Shown here: in pieces, positions 6,140-15,718 of the stretch
How the letters are laid out: each line of letters opens with the position of its first letter
Position numbering within the stretch: the first letter of the stretch is position 1
Assembly: GCA_041690035.1 (NCBI GenBank)
Contig: JBDNFC010000137.1
Location: 1-43,026, forward strand
From: CALSPH01 sp041690035
Lineage (GTDB): Bacteria; Bacteroidota; Bacteroidia; NS11-12g; UBA955
Direction of reading: 5' to 3'
DNA: 43,026 nt
Made by a program: the position numbers and the translations under genes
Notes under the pieces: generated by a model
Told to the model about the DNA's origin: nothing
The model's database searches: none
What the model saw: the letters and a program-made list of their open reading frames with translations, nothing else

Positions 6140-7963
6140 ATGTGTGGAATTGCTGGATTTTTTGATACCTCTTTAACCACAGAAGAGGCCAAACACTTTG
6201 CACATGCAATGAACGAAAAATTGTTGCATCGCGGGCCTGATGGTGGTGATGTCTTTATTGATATGCCTTTGGCACTTTGCCATAGAAGGCTAAGTATCAT
6301 AGATTTGAGCATAGTTGCTAATCAACCTTTTAGTTTTCAAAACCTAGTAATTGTATTTAATGGAGAGATTTATAATTATATTGAAATTAAAAAAATATTA
6401 CTAAACTTAGGTTATGTTTTCCGTTCACAATCAGACACAGAAGTAATCTGTGCAGCTTACCTAGAATGGGGAGAAGATTGTGTAAAAAAGTTTATGGGAA
6501 TGTGGGCATTTGCAATTTGGGATAAACAAACTTCAAAGCTATTTTGCAGCAGAGACCCTTTCGGTATCAAGCCGTTTTACTATTTAGTAAAAAATCATTG
6601 TCTCTATTTTGCATCAGAAATAAAAGCGTTAAAACTTTCCCCTGCATTTAATTCCACATTAAATTTAGAGCAAGTAAGTAAAGGATTGCAATTAGGCTAT
6701 ACAGGATTTTTGGAAGAAACATATTATCAAGATATTAAAAGTTTAGAAGCAGGACATAATCTAACTTATCAAAATTCTAATTTATTACTTTCTAAATATT
6801 GGGATATTTTACCACAAAAAACATTTGAAGGCGATATTATGGAAGCTGCAGAGATTTTTAAAACCAAATTTGAAAACTCTGTTAATCTGCATTGCAGAAG
6901 TGATGTTGAATTGGGGGCTTGTCTTTCTGGCGGTTTAGACAGTTCTAGTATCGTATCTGTGATAGCAAAAAAAAAATTATATAAAAATTTAAAAACATTT
7001 ACCATTTATTACGATGGAAAAGATGATGTTAATGAAAGTGGATTTGTGCGTGAGTTGCAAAAAAAATATCATGACATAGACGCACGGTTTCTTGCTCCAA
7101 ATGAGGATGATATCGCGGATGGATTTCATCGTTTTCTCTATCATCAGGATGTGCCAATTGGAGGATCCTCTCCTATTTCTCAATATTTTTTAATGCAAAT
7201 GGCTCACAAAGCTGGTGTTAAGGTGGTTTTAGATGGCCAAGGAAGTGATGAATATTTGGCTGGCTACAAGCATACACTCTATCGTTTTATTGGAGACAAT
7301 ATTTTTAATGTCGGCAAAGTTGCAAAAGAAATTATTGCCTATCATCAATATAACTCTTCTGGAATAGCAGAAACTTTAAAAACGCTTGGTTTGGGAATTT
7401 ACTCTAAAATGGCAGATGAAAATAAATTAATCAATGCAGAATACCATAATAAATATCCATTATTATATGACAATGCTGATTGGATAAATGTAAAATCCGA
7501 CTTTAAAAATAGACTTGACAATGCGCTTTATGCCCAATTAAAATACAGTTCTCTTCCTAGTCTATTGCATTTTGAGGATAGAAATAGTATGGCATTTTCG
7601 ATTGAGTCTAGGGTGCCATTTTTAGACCCCGATTTGGTTAATTTTGCATTTAGTTTGCCAGATTCATTTAAGTTAGATAAAGGTATAACTAAAAAAATTT
7701 TACGTTTAGCGCTTAAAGATTATTTACCCGAAAAAATCTATAACAGAACAGATAAAAAAGGATTTGTTACCCCCGGAGAGGTAAAATGGCTTAAAGGTCC
7801 TTTGAAATTTTTGATGGATTTACCACTAAAATTACCTGCTGAAATTAATAGTAAAAAATCTGCTGAAATGATAAATAATTACCAAAAAGGTGATCTCAGT
7901 CAGGCTAAAATGGTTTGGCGGATATTAGTTTTAAACTATTGGTTAAAACATTTTGCTGCCTAA
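6140..7963 (+). CDS. asnB: Asparagine synthetase, glutamine-hydrolysing
   Basis: AsnB makes asparagine from aspartate, ATP and glutamine in the cytoplasm. The 607-residue protein starts MCGIAGFF, with Cys2 as the glutaminase nucleophile after Met removal. RGPDG (about residues 31-35) and VFNGEIYNY (72-80) are further class II amidotransferase motifs. The synthetase domain has the pyrophosphatase loop ACLSGGLDSSS (about residue 260) and LDGQGSDEYLAGY. The C-terminal part ends NYWLKHFAA. Proteins of this length can also serve sugar- or peptide-amidating roles, but nothing nearby suggests that. It follows the cold-shock gene by 53 bases and converges on ahcY. Confidence 0.92.
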   Translation: MCGIAGFFDTSLTTEEAKHFAHAMNEKLLHRGPDGGDVFIDMPLALCHRRLSIIDLSIVANQPFSFQNLVIVFNGEIYNYIEIKKILLNLGYVFRSQSDTEVICAAYLEWGEDCVKKFMGMWAFAIWDKQTSKLFCSRDPFGIKPFYYLVKNHCLYFASEIKALKLSPAFNSTLNLEQVSKGLQLGYTGFLEETYYQDIKSLEAGHNLTYQNSNLLLSKYWDILPQKTFEGDIMEAAEIFKTKFENSVNLHCRSDVELGACLSGGLDSSSIVSVIAKKKLYKNLKTFTIYYDGKDDVNESGFVRELQKKYHDIDARFLAPNEDDIADGFHRFLYHQDVPIGGSSPISQYFLMQMAHKAGVKVVLDGQGSDEYLAGYKHTLYRFIGDNIFNVGKVAKEIIAYHQYNSSGIAETLKTLGLGIYSKMADENKLINAEYHNKYPLLYDNADWINVKSDFKNRLDNALYAQLKYSSLPSLLHFEDRNSMAFSIESRVPFLDPDLVNFAFSLPDSFKLDKGITKKILRLALKDYLPEKIYNRTDKKGFVTPGEVKWLKGPLKFLMDLPLKLPAEINSKKSAEMINNYQKGDLSQAKMVWRILVLNYWLKHFAA

Positions 7964-8092
7964 TTTTTTTAATTAATAGGCCGTTAAGATAAATAAGAAA
8001 TAAGCTGTTTTTTAAACCTACATTATACATTTGATACTTGTTTTTATCTAAAAACTTAATAATTCATATAAAGCATTTTATAAAATATGGTC

Positions 8093-8121
8093 AAAAAAAT
8101 ATGCCCCTAAATAATTTAGGG
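8093..8121 (-). terminator. Rho-independent terminator of ahcY
   Basis: CCCTAAAT (8105-8112) and ATTTAGGG (8114-8121) are perfect inverted arms. On the minus strand the stem is followed by a run of seven T (8099-8093). It lies 30 bases after the ahcY stop. The hairpin could also act on convergent asnB transcripts, though the T-run favours the minus strand. Confidence 0.85.
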
Positions 8122-8150
8122 ACATACCAATTTAGAGATTAAAGTTTAAA

Positions 8151-9476
8151 TTAATACCTATATTCATCTCTTTTAAAAGGGCCTTCTGCATTTACTCCAA
8201 TATAATCAGCTTGTTCTGGCCTTAGTTTAGTTAATTCTGCACCCACATGAGCTAAATGAAGTCTTGCCACTTTTTCATCTAAATGTTTTGGAAGCACGTA
8301 TACTTTATTTTCATACTGTCCACTGTTATTCCATAGTTCCAATTGAGCTAAAGTTTGATTTGTAAATGAATTTGACATTACAAAAGAAGGATGACCCATG
8401 GCACAGCCTAAATTAACCAATCTTCCTTCTGCCAATAGAATAATTTCTTTACCTTCAACATTATAAACATCTACTTGGGGCTTAATCGTATATTTGGTAT
8501 CACTGTAGTTCTGATTTAACCAAGCGACATCTATTTCGTTGTCAAAATGGCCAATATTGCAAACAATGGTTTTATCTTTCATTTTTTTGAAATCTTCACC
8601 TCTCACAATATTAAAGTTGCCAGTGGCTGTAACCACAATACTTACCTCTTGTAATGCATTTTCTAGGGTTTTAACTTCAAACCCATCCATGGCAGCTTGC
8701 AAAGCGCAGATTGGGTCTACCTCTGTAACGATAACCCTGGCTCCCGCTCCACGTAAACTCTCTGCGCTGCCTTTGCCCACATCACCATAACCTGCCACAA
8801 CGGCAACTTTTCCTGCTATCATGATATCTGTTGCGCGTCTTATGGCATCTACTAAACTTTCTTTACACCCATATTTATTATCAAATTTAGATTTTGTAAC
8901 AGAATCGTTTACATTAATAGCAGGCATTGTTAGCGTACCGTTTTTAATTCTATCATATAATCTAAGTACTCCGGTGGTAGTTTCTTCGCTTAATCCTTTA
9001 ATACCGCTGGCTAATTCTGGATAATTATCAAAAACCATGTTAGTTAAATCGCCACCATCATCTAAAATAAGATTAAGTGGGTTTCTTTCATTGCCAAAAA
9101 ATAGTGTTTGTTCGATACACCAGTCAAATTCTTCTGCGGTCATTCCTTTCCAAGCAAAAACTGGAATACCTGCAGCGGCTATAGCAGCTGCTGCATGATC
9201 TTGTGTACTAAAAATATTACAACTGCTCCAAGTAACTTCTGCTCCTAATATTACCAACGTTTCTATTAAAACCGCTGTTTGGATAGTCATGTGAAGGCAG
9301 CCAGCAATTCTTGCTCCCTTTAATGGTTTTTTAGCTCCGTATTCTTCTCTTAGTGCCATCAAACCTGGCATTTCTGCCTCTGCTAAGTTTATTTCTCTGC
9401 GTCCCCATTCTGCTAAACTGATGTCTTTAACTTTGAAAGGTAAAAATGTTGGAATTGTTTTTTCTAGTGTTGCCAT
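8151..9476 (-). CDS. ahcY: Adenosylhomocysteinase
   Basis: AhcY reversibly hydrolyses S-adenosylhomocysteine to adenosine and homocysteine, relieving product inhibition of SAM methyltransferases. The 441 residues fit the family. Signatures seen: CLHMTIQTAVLIETL near the N-terminus, SSCNIFSTQDHAAAAIAA, the NAD-binding VAGYGDVGKGSAESLRGAGA (about residues 222-241), TATGNFNIV, CNIGHFDNEID, and the C-terminal Lys/Tyr tail RDEYRY that closes over NAD of the neighbouring subunit. It is monocistronic, with its own promoter (9522-9529) and terminator. It is divergent from the bacilliredoxin gene. Identification is secure. Confidence 0.97.
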   Translation of the reverse strand: MATLEKTIPTFLPFKVKDISLAEWGRREINLAEAEMPGLMALREEYGAKKPLKGARIAGCLHMTIQTAVLIETLVILGAEVTWSSCNIFSTQDHAAAAIAAAGIPVFAWKGMTAEEFDWCIEQTLFFGNERNPLNLILDDGGDLTNMVFDNYPELASGIKGLSEETTTGVLRLYDRIKNGTLTMPAINVNDSVTKSKFDNKYGCKESLVDAIRRATDIMIAGKVAVVAGYGDVGKGSAESLRGAGARVIVTEVDPICALQAAMDGFEVKTLENALQEVSIVVTATGNFNIVRGEDFKKMKDKTIVCNIGHFDNEIDVAWLNQNYSDTKYTIKPQVDVYNVEGKEIILLAEGRLVNLGCAMGHPSFVMSNSFTNQTLAQLELWNNSGQYENKVYVLPKHLDEKVARLHLAHVGAELTKLRPEQADYIGVNAEGPFKRDEYRY

Positions 9477-9521
9477 GTATTATTATATGATGTTTCTTTT
9501 ATTAAATTGTTGCTAATGCTG

Positions 9522-9529
9522 CAAAGGTA
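9522..9529 (-). promoter_or_regulatory. -7 element of ahcY
   Basis: On the minus strand TACCTTTG followed by CAGC matches TAnnTTTG exactly, and lies 46 bases upstream of the ahcY ATG. A TTTT occurs about 20 bases further upstream at the -33 position. Confidence 0.65.
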
Positions 9530-9571
9530 CAATATTTTACATTTTAAAACGATTGTTAGGGATAATTGTTC

Positions 9572-9579
9572 TATTTTTG
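9572..9579 (+). promoter_or_regulatory. -7 element of the bacilliredoxin gene
   Basis: TATTTTTG matches TAnnTTTG exactly. It ends 16 bases before the ATG at 9596 and lies downstream of the alternative upstream start at 9566, which decides the start codon. It shares the 119-base divergent region with the ahcY promoter. Confidence 0.6.
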
Positions 9580-9595
9580 CAAAAAATACAATAAA

Positions 9596-10012
9596 ATGCC
9601 ATATCCAGAAGAATTAGTAGCTCCAATGAGAGCAGAGTTAACCAAAGTAGGGTTTACAGAATTAAAAGATGAAAACGCAGTAGAATCTGCATTAAATAAT
9701 CAGCAAGGAACCGCACTTGTAGTTTTTAACTCGGTATGTGGCTGCGCAGCAGCAAATGCCCGTCCGGGAGTAATGCGCTCTCTTGATGCAGAAAAAACAC
9801 CACAGAAACTTTATACAGTTTTTGCTGGGCAAGACACAGCTGCTGTTGAAAAAGCACGCACTTTTTGCCACCCTTTTCCGCCATCTAGTCCTTCTGTTGC
9901 ACTTTTTAAAGATGGTGAACTCGTGCATTTTGTAGAAAGATTGAATATTGAAGGACACACCCCAGACATGATTGCAGAAAATCTTAAAAATGCGTATCAT
10001 AAATATTGTTAA
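9596..10012 (+). CDS. BrxA/BrxB-family bacilliredoxin
   Basis: This 138-residue thioredoxin-fold protein belongs to the BrxA/BrxB (YphP/YqiW) family. The family removes bacillithiol from S-bacillithiolated proteins in Firmicutes and is common in Bacteroidota. The active-site motif CGC is present in FNSVCGCAAANARPG (about residues 45-59), and the conserved PFPPSSPSVALFKDGELVHF follows about 60 residues later. I start at MPYPEEL because the promoter element lies between this ATG and the longer frame's start. The presence of bacillithiol in this organism is not shown here. ribBA follows by 26 bases, so co-transcription with the riboflavin gene is likely. Confidence 0.92.
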   Translation: MPYPEELVAPMRAELTKVGFTELKDENAVESALNNQQGTALVVFNSVCGCAAANARPGVMRSLDAEKTPQKLYTVFAGQDTAAVEKARTFCHPFPPSSPSVALFKDGELVHFVERLNIEGHTPDMIAENLKNAYHKYC

Positions 10013-10038
10013 TGCTATTGTTGAAATAAAAAATATTA

Positions 10039-11250
10039 ATGGATTCTATTAAATTAGATAGTATTGAAAGTGCTATTGATGATATAAAAAAAGGAAAATT
10101 AATCATTGTAGTAGACGATGAAGACAGAGAAAACGAAGGTGATTTTCTAACTGCTGCAGAAAATGCAACCCCAGAGATTATTAACTTTATGGCCACTCAT
10201 GGCAGAGGATTAATTTGTGTGCCTTTAGAAGAAAAAAGAGCTAAAGAATTAGCGCTAGGATCTATGGTACCTCAAAATACTGCAACACACGAAACAGCAT
10301 TTACAGTAAGCGTTGATTTATTGGCAGGATGCACCACTGGTATTTCTGCTTCAGATAGGTCCAAAACGGTATTGGCATTAGTAAATGAACAAACAAAGGC
10401 AGAAGATTTGGGTCGTCCAGGGCATATTTTTCCCTTAATTGCAAAAGCTGAAGGTGTTTTACGCAGAGCTGGACATACTGAGGCTGCCATAGATTTTGCT
10501 AAACTTGCAGGCTTTAAATCCGCAGGATGCATTGTTGAAATACTTAGCGAAGATGGCAGTATGGCTAGATTGCCAGAATTAGTAATAATTGCTAAAAAGT
10601 TTGACCTAAAATTGGTCTCCATTAAAGACTTAATTGCATATAGATTAGAAAAAGAAACTTTAATAGCTCCACAAATTACTGTAGACATGCCCACAAAATA
10701 TGGAGATTTTAAACTCACGGCCTATAAACAAACATATACTAATCAAGAGCACTTGGCGTTGGTAAAAGGAACTTTTGCTAAAGATGAGCATGTATTAGTG
10801 AGGGTTCATAGTTCTTGCATTACTGGCGATATATTTGGCTCATGCAGATGCGATTGTGGCGAGCAATTAGAAGCAGCCATGAAACTCATAGAAAAAGAGG
10901 GAAAAGGAGTAATAGTATATATGAATCAAGAAGGCAGGGGAATAGGTTTATTAAACAAACTCAAAGCATATAAATTGCAGGAAGAAGGGCAAGATACTGT
11001 TGAAGCAAACCTTGCCCTTGGTTTTAAAATGGATGAAAGAGATTACGGTGTAGGGGCACAAATAATAAGAGATTTAGGAATAACTAAGATGAGGCTAATT
11101 TCTAACAATCCAAAAAAGAGAACAGGGCTTATTGGCTATGGATTAGAAGTGGTAGAAAATGTCTCGTTAGAGATAACGCCCAATCCACACAACATGGGGT
11201 ATTTAAAAACAAAAAAAGAAAAAATGGGCCACTTGCTCACTAATATTTAA
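10039..11250 (+). CDS. ribBA: Bifunctional DHBP synthase / GTP cyclohydrolase II
   Basis: RibBA makes both precursors of riboflavin: 3,4-dihydroxy-2-butanone 4-phosphate from ribulose 5-phosphate, and the pyrimidine from GTP. The RibB domain (residues 1-200) has VVDDEDRENEGDF, the acidic metal-binding loop, and RRAGHTEAAIDFAKLAG. The RibA domain (about 205-400) has VRVHSSCITGDIFGS and CRCDCGEQL, supplying the three zinc cysteines, then YMNQEGRGIGL and LISNNPKKRTGL. The 403-residue length is normal. It sits between bacilliredoxin (26 bases) and the ABC-F gene (6 bases). No FMN riboswitch is visible in the short upstream gap. Confidence 0.96.
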   Translation: MDSIKLDSIESAIDDIKKGKLIIVVDDEDRENEGDFLTAAENATPEIINFMATHGRGLICVPLEEKRAKELALGSMVPQNTATHETAFTVSVDLLAGCTTGISASDRSKTVLALVNEQTKAEDLGRPGHIFPLIAKAEGVLRRAGHTEAAIDFAKLAGFKSAGCIVEILSEDGSMARLPELVIIAKKFDLKLVSIKDLIAYRLEKETLIAPQITVDMPTKYGDFKLTAYKQTYTNQEHLALVKGTFAKDEHVLVRVHSSCITGDIFGSCRCDCGEQLEAAMKLIEKEGKGVIVYMNQEGRGIGLLNKLKAYKLQEEGQDTVEANLALGFKMDERDYGVGAQIIRDLGITKMRLISNNPKKRTGLIGYGLEVVENVSLEITPNPHNMGYLKTKKEKMGHLLTNI

Positions 11251-11256
11251 AATAAA

Positions 11257-13164
11257 TTGCTTACACTAAACGATATAACATACGAAATAGGCGGTGTTCC
11301 ATTATTCTCTAACGTAAATTGGCAAATTGTGCCAGGTGATAGAATTGGCCTAATAGGAAAAAATGGTGCTGGAAAATCTACTTTATTAAAAGTTATTACT
11401 AAAGAATACAGTGCCACATCTGGCGAAATAGCGCTAACAAAAGGCATTGAAATTGGTTTTTTGAATCAAGATTTACTTTCTTTTCAAAGTGATGATTCTA
11501 TACTAAAAGTGGCAATGACTGCTTTTGAAAAAGAACTTGCTATAGAACAAGAAATAGAGGATATTTTAACAGACTTAGAAGAGAGCTACACCGATGAAAA
11601 AGCTATAAAACTTGCTGAAAAACAAGATGAATTTAATACCCTTGATGGATATACTTTACAAAGCAAAGCAGAAAAGGTTTTAGAAGGCTTGGGTTTTGAA
11701 ACTGAGCGATTAGACTTGCCTCTTTCCTCATTTTCGGGTGGCTGGAGAATGCGGGTTATTTTGGCAAAAATGCTGTTAAAAAAACCTGAAATATTGCTGC
11801 TTGATGAGCCCACAAATCACTTAGATCTCCCTGCAATAGAATGGTTAGAGAATTACTTGATAGGTTATCCTGGAGCTGTAATCATCGTGTCGCATGATAG
11901 ATTTTTCTTAGATAAAATGGTAAATGGTATTGGTGAAATTTGGAACGGTAAATTTTATCATTATCCAGGTAATTACAGCAATTATATTATCAAAAAATCT
12001 GATTCATTAGACCATCATCAAAAAGTGTATGATAATCAGCAAATATTTATCAAACAACAAGAGCGATTTATTGAGCGTTTTAAAGCTAAAGCATCTAAAT
12101 CTACTCAAGCGCAAAGCAGGGTAAAAATGCTGGATAAATTAGAAAGAGTAAATGCTGTAGAAAGTGATGAAGCTTCTATGAAACTTAGGTTTAACACTCC
12201 TCAAAAAAGTGGAAAAGAAGTTGTGATTGGAAATAAGGTTTCAAAAAATTATGATAGCCTGCAAATATTAAAAAATGTAGATTTTTCAATATTAAGGGGC
12301 GATAAAATTGCACTTATTGGTGCAAATGGAAAGGGGAAATCTACCATGCTAAAAATAATGACCAAACAAATTAGTTTTGATGGCGATTTGCAGCTTGGTT
12401 ATAATGTTATAAAATCATTTTATGCTCAACATCAACTAGAATCGTTGAATGTTGATAATGAAATTTTGCAAGAACTGCAGCAATGTGGAACAGAAAAAAC
12501 TGATTTAGAATTGCGCACGGTACTGGGTTGTTTTTTATTTGTTGGTGATGAGGTTTTTAAAAAAATAAAAGTGCTTAGTGGTGGCGAAAAAGCTAGAGTT
12601 GCATTGGCCAAAACACTTATTTCTGGGGCCAATTTTTTATTGTTAGATGAGCCAACAAATCATTTGGATATAAAAAGTATTAATATTTTAGCAGAGTCAT
12701 TAAAAAGTTATGAGGGCTCTTTTGTGATGGTATCACACGATAGGTATTTTATTACTGAGGTTGCAAATAAAATATGGTTTATCGAAAATCAACAATTGAA
12801 AGAGTATCCCGGGAACTTTGAAGAATTCAATGATTGGTTTGCTAAAAGAACTCCAGAGATTAAAGTACAAAAACAGGAAAAAATAATAATTGAGACGCGT
12901 CAAGATACAACAAGTTTTGAACAGCTGAAAGACAAAGAAAGGGAAAAGAAAAAAAAAGAGAAATTACTCTCTGATTTTGAGCAAAAAATAGAATCCCTGA
13001 AAAAGCAAATTTCTGATTTAGAAAATCAAATGGTGGAGCTTGGTGAAACACGCGATTTTGAAAAAATAAATATTTGTCAAAAGAACAAATTACAATTGGA
13101 ACAAAATTTGCTGAATATTAACAAAGAATATGAAAATATTTTTGAAGAGATATTAAACTTTTAA
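11257..13164 (+). CDS. ABC-F family ATPase, Uup/YheS-like
   Basis: A soluble 635-residue protein with two ABC ATPase domains and no membrane segment, as in ABC-F ribosome-associated factors that act near the E site. Domain 1: Walker A GLIGKNGAGKSTLL (about 32-45), signature FSGGWRMR, Walker B ILLLDEPTNHLDLP. A charged linker of about 75 residues follows. Domain 2: Walker A LIGANGKGKSTML (about 354), signature LSGGEKAR, Walker B LLLDEPTNHLD. Residues about 560-630 form a C-terminal coiled coil, as in Uup. The start codon is TTG: the preceding stop is 6 bases upstream in the same frame, and MLTLNDITYEIGG is the family's usual opening. It is translationally close to ribBA. Confidence 0.92.
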   Translation: MLTLNDITYEIGGVPLFSNVNWQIVPGDRIGLIGKNGAGKSTLLKVITKEYSATSGEIALTKGIEIGFLNQDLLSFQSDDSILKVAMTAFEKELAIEQEIEDILTDLEESYTDEKAIKLAEKQDEFNTLDGYTLQSKAEKVLEGLGFETERLDLPLSSFSGGWRMRVILAKMLLKKPEILLLDEPTNHLDLPAIEWLENYLIGYPGAVIIVSHDRFFLDKMVNGIGEIWNGKFYHYPGNYSNYIIKKSDSLDHHQKVYDNQQIFIKQQERFIERFKAKASKSTQAQSRVKMLDKLERVNAVESDEASMKLRFNTPQKSGKEVVIGNKVSKNYDSLQILKNVDFSILRGDKIALIGANGKGKSTMLKIMTKQISFDGDLQLGYNVIKSFYAQHQLESLNVDNEILQELQQCGTEKTDLELRTVLGCFLFVGDEVFKKIKVLSGGEKARVALAKTLISGANFLLLDEPTNHLDIKSINILAESLKSYEGSFVMVSHDRYFITEVANKIWFIENQQLKEYPGNFEEFNDWFAKRTPEIKVQKQEKIIIETRQDTTSFEQLKDKEREKKKKEKLLSDFEQKIESLKKQISDLENQMVELGETRDFEKINICQKNKLQLEQNLLNINKEYENIFEEILNF

Positions 13165-13168
13165 ATCG

Positions 13169-14458
13169 ATGAGAAAACACCTTATAACTTTTATAATAGT
13201 AATAACTTTAGCCCAAAATGCAGGTTTAAATGCCAAAGAAATATTGTATCGAGATGCAATTTATGACTTAAAAGTGAGTTCTATTTTAATAAAACAAACT
13301 GGCACAGATGAGCGTTTTGCTATGCTAAATTTAACTGGAGGAAACACCCTCTCTATGTCTTTTGACATGTTAGAAAGCACAAATGATTATTTTCAATATA
13401 CGATAGAGCATTGCGATAAAGATTGGAAGCCTTCAGGATTAAATATAAATGACTACATTAGTGGCAATCAGTTTGAACAGATAGAACAATTCAAATTTTC
13501 TAGCAATACATACAAACAGTATACACATTATGAATTTCTTTTTCCATCAGGAAAGATGAAACCCCGGATAGCGGGTAATTATATATTAAAAGTATATAGA
13601 AACTTTGATGAAACTGACTTACTATTTACACGCAGAATATTAATAATAAACAATGTGCTAAAGCTTTCTGGCACAGTGCGAAGCGCAACATCTGCAAATT
13701 TTAGGTTTACTCATCAAGAAATTGATTTTGTTGTTGAAGCAAATGGTTTTAGTATTCCTAATCCATTTAATGATTTACATGCATTTATTTTTAAAAACTA
13801 TAGTTGGATGCATTGCTCAGAAATGCTAAAGCCACAGTTCTCTAATAGCAATACTTACACCTTTAATTACGAAAAAGAAAATGTTATAAATGGAGTAAAC
13901 GAGATGCGTTTTTTTGATGTTAGGGGATTAAGAACTTTTGCCAGTGGTGTAAAGTCAAAATATTTTGATACTTCAAAAAACCAAGCTGCAGTAAATCTTT
14001 TTGAAGACAACAATAGAGGCAGTATTACTTATTTGTTTTGGCAAGATAACAATGGCAAGACTGTTTATGGCAATAGAGATTTGCCAAATATTGCAAATAG
14101 CGAAGATTATTTATTAGTAAACTTCTCACTTTTAAACAGTCCATTATTTGATGCAAAAACAGAGGTTTACTTATTAGGCGAATTTAATGATTGGCAAATA
14201 GATACAAGGTATAAAATGCAGAAAAACGCTCAAGGAAATTACACCTTGCAATCAAATTTAAAACAAGGATATTACAATTACCTTTATGCAACTAAGGGCA
14301 ATGACGGCAAGCCAGATTTTAGCATAACAGAAGGCATGCATCAAGAAACAGAAAATGACTACAGGGTATTGGTATATCACAAAAATCAGTTTTTGAGGTA
14401 CGATGAATTGCTTGGTTTTATGTTTCTAAATACGCTCAATGCCAACACAAAAAAGTAA
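13169..14458 (+). CDS. Type IX secretion system plug protein homologue (DUF5103)
   Basis: The 429-residue protein begins with a signal peptide (HLITFIIVITLAQNAGLNA, about residues 4-22), so it is exported to the periplasm. It matches the DUF5103 family as I know it: YFQYTIEHCDKDWKPSGLN, LPSG-type loop FLFPSGKMKPRIAGNYILK and FTRRILIINN. Near the C-terminus, VYLLGEFNDWQI resembles the GEFNxW motif of glycan-binding beta-sandwich domains. DUF5103 includes the Plug protein that seals the SprA translocon in Flavobacterium; carrying this family implies a type IX system elsewhere on the chromosome. It follows the ABC-F gene by 4 bases and overlaps dprA by 20 bases. Confidence 0.85.
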   Translation: MRKHLITFIIVITLAQNAGLNAKEILYRDAIYDLKVSSILIKQTGTDERFAMLNLTGGNTLSMSFDMLESTNDYFQYTIEHCDKDWKPSGLNINDYISGNQFEQIEQFKFSSNTYKQYTHYEFLFPSGKMKPRIAGNYILKVYRNFDETDLLFTRRILIINNVLKLSGTVRSATSANFRFTHQEIDFVVEANGFSIPNPFNDLHAFIFKNYSWMHCSEMLKPQFSNSNTYTFNYEKENVINGVNEMRFFDVRGLRTFASGVKSKYFDTSKNQAAVNLFEDNNRGSITYLFWQDNNGKTVYGNRDLPNIANSEDYLLVNFSLLNSPLFDAKTEVYLLGEFNDWQIDTRYKMQKNAQGNYTLQSNLKQGYYNYLYATKGNDGKPDFSITEGMHQETENDYRVLVYHKNQFLRYDELLGFMFLNTLNANTKK

Positions 14459-15566
14459 AACTAATTATGCATTAAAAAATGCGCTTGCACTAAAAAAAAT
14501 TGCACAAATAGGCGATAATTTAGCAAAAAATCTTGTGAGTTATTGCGGAGGTATTGATGCAGTTTTTAAGGAAAAAAAAGTGGCTTTGAGTAAGATACCA
14601 GGCATTGGTTTACTCAGGGCAGAAAGCATCATCAAATTTAATGATTGGGATATTATAGACCAAGAAATTAGATTTACAGAGAAATATAACATAGATATTA
14701 TTACATACTTGGATGCATCGTATCCTTATCGCTTAAAAGCACATTCAGACTCCCCATTTTTATTGTTTAAAAAAGGAAATGCAGACCTAAATGCAGCCCG
14801 CATGATTAGTATTGTTGGCACAAGAAATATGAGCAATTATGGTAAAGAAAGTATTCAACAATTGGTAAATGATTTAGCCACATATAAGGCGAGCATTATT
14901 AGCGGATTGGCCTTAGGTGTAGATACTCAAGCACATAAAGATGCGCTATTACATAAATTGCCAACTATAGGTGTTCTTGGACACGGGTTTAGCACTTTTT
15001 ATCCTGCACAAAATAAAAAATTAGCAGAAGAAATGATTAGGACAGATGGTGCTTTAATAACAGATTATTTTAGTTTTGTGCCTGGTAATCCAGAAAATTT
15101 TCCATCAAGAAATAGAATCGTGGCTTCGCTATGTGATGCATTGATAGTGATAGAAAGTGCCCATAGTGGTGGCAGTATGATTACTGCAGAATTAGCCAAT
15201 AGTTACGACAAACTCACTTTTGCAATACCTGGCAATACCTATCAAAAATACTCGCAAGGCTGCAATTTACTCATCAAACTAAATAAAGCAAACCTCTATG
15301 ACAACATTGGAGATATTATTTACCACCTTAATTGGGATAAACATCCTATAGAACAAAAACATCAAATTAGCCTCTTTGAGGAATTGAGCAATGATGAAAA
15401 AACAGTTTTGGCTGCGCTAAATAAAGCAGGCGTGCCTATTGATGAAATATATTACCAAACTAAAATTGCAATGTCAAAATTGTCTCTCATTTTACTAGAT
15501 TTGGAACTTAAAAATGTTGTAAAAGTTTTACCAGGAAAAAAATTTGCTATAGCAGCAAGGTATTAA
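14439..15566 (+). CDS. dprA: DNA-processing protein DprA
   Basis: DprA binds incoming single-stranded DNA and loads RecA during transformation. The 375-residue protein has an N-terminal helix-hairpin-helix region (GIDAVF...IPGIG, about residues 30-60). A Rossmann-like DprA core follows with ISIVGTRNMSNYGKE, IISGLALGVDTQAHKDAL, the GHG-containing IGVLGHGFSTFYPAQN, FPSRNRIVASL and SAHSGGSMITAELA. The C-terminal 60 residues fit the DprA winged helix. The start overlaps the plug gene by 20 bases. Presence of dprA does not prove natural competence; many non-competent bacteria keep it. Confidence 0.94.
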   Translation: MPTQKSKTNYALKNALALKKIAQIGDNLAKNLVSYCGGIDAVFKEKKVALSKIPGIGLLRAESIIKFNDWDIIDQEIRFTEKYNIDIITYLDASYPYRLKAHSDSPFLLFKKGNADLNAARMISIVGTRNMSNYGKESIQQLVNDLATYKASIISGLALGVDTQAHKDALLHKLPTIGVLGHGFSTFYPAQNKKLAEEMIRTDGALITDYFSFVPGNPENFPSRNRIVASLCDALIVIESAHSGGSMITAELANSYDKLTFAIPGNTYQKYSQGCNLLIKLNKANLYDNIGDIIYHLNWDKHPIEQKHQISLFEELSNDEKTVLAALNKAGVPIDEIYYQTKIAMSKLSLILLDLELKNVVKVLPGKKFAIAARY

Positions 15567-15718
15567 TAAAAAGTATCACTTTAAATAAAAAGTAATTGTA
15601 AATAGATAAGCTATTAACTTTAGAATCTTGTTATCTTACAAAAAAATATTTTTACCCCAAACATTACATAGATTCTATTAAAAAATATACCATAAAAGCA
15701 CTTGAGTATAAAAATGGG

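Noticed and set aside
9566..9595. Upstream start for the bacilliredoxin gene (10 extra residues)
   Set aside because: A TAnnTTTG element at 9572-9579 lies inside this extension, and the family begins near MPYPEE.
9477..9595. SAM or SAH riboswitch in the ahcY upstream region
   Set aside because: The ahcY leader after the promoter is only about 40 bases; no conserved aptamer elements visible.
10013..10038. FMN riboswitch ahead of ribBA
   Set aside because: Only 26 bases separate ribBA from the preceding gene; no room for the aptamer and no motif seen.
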